Shown: positions 60,839 through 64,000 of the stretch, one piece after another
How positions within the stretch are numbered: the stretch's first letter is position 1
Layout of the letters: each line of letters begins with the position of its first letter
Assembly (NCBI GenBank): GCA_014898415.1
Contig: RCTD01000001.1
Coordinates: 3,906,001 to 3,970,000, forward strand
Direction of reading: 5' to 3'
DNA from: Stromatinia cepivora
Taxonomy: Eukaryota > Ascomycota > Leotiomycetes > Helotiales > Sclerotiniaceae
DNA: 64,000 bases
The notes under the pieces: model-generated
Seen by the model: the letters and a program-made list of their open reading frames with translations, nothing else
Databases searched by the model: none
Told to the model about the DNA's origin: nothing
Position numbers and translations under genes: made by a program

Positions 60839-63800
60839 ATATCAGAATCAAACAATCCTTCGAAATTCGATTAAAACAATTATAAACGATGGTTTAGATA
60901 AACGAAGATACAATTGAAAGGGAAAGGATGGTTTTATATAATTGATCAAATATTAGATGAATATATGCAGATTGCAAAACCCAATATAGTATCTGCCTAT
61001 GAGATCAATAGTTGTATATATTACAATATCGAATTAAAATCGGAATATTTAAAGAACAAAGTGAATATATTATTGTATATTTGTATAATATTTAATAATG
61101 ATAATAAAGTTTTTATCAACGAATATTCAATAATATATATATTTTGGAGATATTTTAAATCAAAATATATCAGAATCAATATAATTATAGTTAATATATA
61201 TATAATAATGATTTAGAACTTCAAATTCCAATCTAATATTTATTCTGATATAATTATTATCGAAGTTTGGGATAAATTGAAAGAGTATAAAAGGAAATTA
61301 GGAGTTATAGACAAAAACTGTCGGTCAATATATCAAGATATTGTTTTGTTTTTGATTTTAATATATAGTTTTCTAATCGATTATTAAAGAATAATGAATA
61401 TATTGAATATCCAAATCAATCTTAATATTGATAATAAGATCAAGTATTTATAGATTAAGGAATTTCGTTTTAAGGATAGATCAAAACTAATACAAATTAT
61501 AAAAAGATCTAGGTATATTTCTTGATACCAAAAATCAGATTTCGAGATCTCAAATAATATTTGCGATTTATATCAAAGAAAAGATTATTATATACGAGAT
61601 TGCTTATATTTAATACAAATCAGCAAATTCCTTTATAATTATTTTCGTTATCAAAGAAAAAAGGGATTATTAAATTCGAAAAAGGTTTATTTCAATAAGA
61701 AAAACTAAATATATCCTATTAACAATATCTCTGAATCAAATTCTGATATTGAAGATATAATAAAAAAAGATTACAATTTAACAAAGGAAATCATTAATAA
61801 GATTTCCCTTAACAAATGATATACCAATATAAATACTTCTTTATATATATCTGATTAATTTTTATTATTTAAATCAATAGAATCTATTGCTAAATGAAGG
61901 ATAAAGATTGATGGAAAAATGATATATTGTCGTTATTGAGGTTTAATAAATATAATATATAAAGATAATTCTAAAATACTACTTTCAAATGTATTATATA
62001 TATCAGAACTAAAAATAAACTTATTATCAGAAAAAAGAATCTGCGAAATAAAATTGCAAAGGAAATTCAACTTTCATCATATATATTTCAAAAAGGATAA
62101 TAAGAAAATTATCTATACTAGAATATAAAATAAAATATACATGATTTCATATATAATTAAAGGATATAAGGATACAATTTTTTGTTTTAGTGTATACCAA
62201 AATAATCAGGAAAAAGGCTTTTCTTTAAAGATAATCGATAGTATTAAAGATATTGATAACGAATTAATATTTAAGGAGAAAAAGAGATATCTATTATAAT
62301 ATCAAAGATTCAATTATTTAGATTTAAATAAGATTAAGAATCTATATAAAGTATTCAATATAACCAAACCGATAAAGGTCCTAATTGAATTAGATATCTG
62401 TGAAGTATATATATTCATCAAAATGATCAATCATATTCCGAAGTAATTGAGTTTGTATAAATCAAAAAGACTCGAACTTATATATTTCGATATTGCAAAA
62501 TTATTCCCAAAATCGATTCGAGGGAATCGTTATTTTATATTAATCATTAATAATTGTATAAAAATAAATTGGATTATATCATTTAAACAAAAAGATAATA
62601 TAATTCAAATATTGAAAATTTGGAAAAAGGAGATGGAATTAATTATTAAAGAAAAGATCATTATAATCAGGATTAATAATATATCAGAATTTTTATAAAC
62701 TATTCATAAATGATTATTAGATATACAATTCGAAATTACAATAATTGCCTCTTTATATCAAAACAAATTTGTAAAACGGAATATAAGGATTATAAAGACA
62801 GATATAAAAATAATACTAAAAGAAACTGGATTATTATTAAAATTTTGAAATGAAATTATAAAGCATAATACTTATATCAGGAATTGTATTAATATTGGTC
62901 CTAATATAAACAGAATAGATCGATCTTTTATAAAAACTTTTATAGATATAATATTAAATATAAAAATATACAAAATCTAAAGAAGCAAATATTACACTTA
63001 TATTAATCCCAAGATTATTCCGAAAAAACAAAGATATAATAAATTGCAGAACATTTCGAGAATTGGTATATTTTTAGGGTATTTAAAAATTACAAATAAA
63101 TATATCAAAATATATTCTTCAGAATTAGATTATATATTTCAATCAAATAAAGTAATTATAAATAAATCTCATCGAGAAAAAGATTTGGATTTTAAATTAA
63201 GAAATTGTAAATTAAATTTACAAAGAACAAAGAATATAAAGCCAAATCGAAAACCTTGTAGTAGATCAATAATAAACAAAATATCTTTTTTATTCTCAAT
63301 ACCAAATATAATATTTATATTACCTTTATTTCAAATATTCTCTCCAACAAATATTATACCGAATTCAATGATTATATCAAATATCTCAATTATCAAATTG
63401 AGATCAAATAAATTAGATATATCAATACCAATATACAATAAAGATGAAAATAACAATATCCAGAAAACAAATCAAAAATCTTCTTCCAAAAATACTTCAG
63501 ATATCGAATCCATTATTTCAAAAGGTCTAACTCAAAAGTCAACTTCTATAAACCCTGAATTTATATCAGAAGCAAAATTTAAGACCATCTTAAATTTTAT
63601 TAACAAGTTTATTTCAGTAAAATTAAAAAGCAAAATAAATCCATAATCATTTAAAATCGAATAAAAAGATGAAATAGACCTTAAAAACGAATTCTTAAAA
63701 TATCTAATATGAAAACGGAAAAAAGATATAAAACAAAATCCTGAAAAAGAATAGGAAAGTAAGATTATAAGAGTGTTAATTGCAATATCTATATAAACCA

Positions 63801-64000
63801 AAATTTAAGAAAATATAAAATACACTATAATTACAATTCTAATTATTTATAAAATAAACCCTTATATCAAAAACAAGATCGTTTTAGATTTCATAATTTC
63901 ATTGATAGATATAAACAATACAAAAGGTATAGTATATCCGGCCGAAGAAATTCTAGGAATCAAAATATTAAGAACTTATAAAAAAGCAATATCGGATCGA
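60839..64000 (+). pseudogene. Copia A5 gag-pol, N-terminal two thirds
   Basis: Frame from ATA at 60839-60841 (ATG in A4). The open piece 60914-61216 is the longest surviving Gag stretch of family A (I-D-Q-I-L-D-E-Y, W-R-Y-F-K-S-K-Y). The zinc knuckle at 61562-61603 reads C-x2-Y-x4-Y-x4-C. The integrase start is in 62447-62698 (Y-F-D-I-A). The linker is open for 200 codons (63044-63646). All pieces are in phase. Stops elsewhere are at Gln and Trp positions. It leaves the window before the RT motif. Confidence 0.93.

Larger units (their letters stand above)
60269..64000 (+). mobile_element. Copia family A, copy A5 (partial, runs off right edge)
   Basis: Plus-strand element: 5' LTR 60269-60434, primer region, gag-pol from 60839. 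By comparison with A3 the window ends in the linker before the RT catalytic core. ATTTA at 60264-60268 is the expected left target duplication. It points away from A4. Confidence 0.95.

Overview
The window contains no recognisable host gene, tRNA or rRNA. It is a very AT-rich stretch (about four fifths A+T by eye) built from nested, mutated LTR retrotransposons. The elements are Ty1/copia and Ty3/gypsy types, including a chromodomain-bearing gypsy (chromovirus). Copies differ almost only by C-to-T and G-to-A changes, which turn Gln and Trp codons into stops while the reading frame survives. This is the signature of repeat-induced point mutation (RIP) or a similar cytosine-deamination silencing of repeats. 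It points to an AT-rich heterochromatic block, possibly centromeric or subtelomeric, of a filamentous ascomycete. I cannot name the species.

Families, using my own labels. A: copia, about 5.48 kb, 166-bp LTRs, five copies (A1 to A5). B: gypsy chromovirus, about 7.04 kb, 282-bp LTRs, three copies (B1 to B3) plus one solo LTR. C: copia, 7.8 kb, 309-bp LTRs, copies C1 and C2 plus one solo LTR. E, F: gypsy relics. G: an A-rich copia relic with a 340-bp (AAT)n tract. H: a solo LTR of 189 bp. D: a repeat of about 145 bp of unknown nature, present twice.

Layout. 1-925: A1, minus strand, running off the left edge. 926-11497: gypsy F, minus strand, with complete A2 (3060-8537) inserted in its reverse transcriptase. 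11498-13002: AT-rich, tandemly repeated desert. 13097-16164: copia G carrying a solo B LTR. 16165-18944: no gene found, with a few repeats and hairpins. 18945-27693: 3'-truncated B3, minus strand, with complete A3 (plus strand) inside. 27694-29801: gypsy E with solo LTR H. 29802-51867: B1, minus strand, itself inserted into E and carrying a solo C LTR, complete C1 (plus strand) and complete B2 (minus strand). 51868-53652: remainder of E plus repeat D. 53653-64000: C2, plus strand, broken by complete A4 (minus strand) and by A5 (plus strand), which runs off the right edge.

Target-site duplications of 5 bp close exactly around A2, A3, A4, B1, B2, C1 and all three solo LTRs. Unoccupied paralogous copies of several insertion sites are present in the same window, so the order of events can be read directly: E, then B1, then the solo C LTR, C1 and B2; C2, then A4 and A5.

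The most interesting observations are three. (i) A consistent gradient of mutation inside the LTRs: outer ends nearly clean, inner ends heavily mutated, solo LTRs clean throughout. (ii) A 1.4-kb segment of C1 between pol and the 3' LTR with antisense open frames and a higher GC content than its surroundings. (iii) Full-length polyprotein frames that keep their length to within one codon in spite of many stops.
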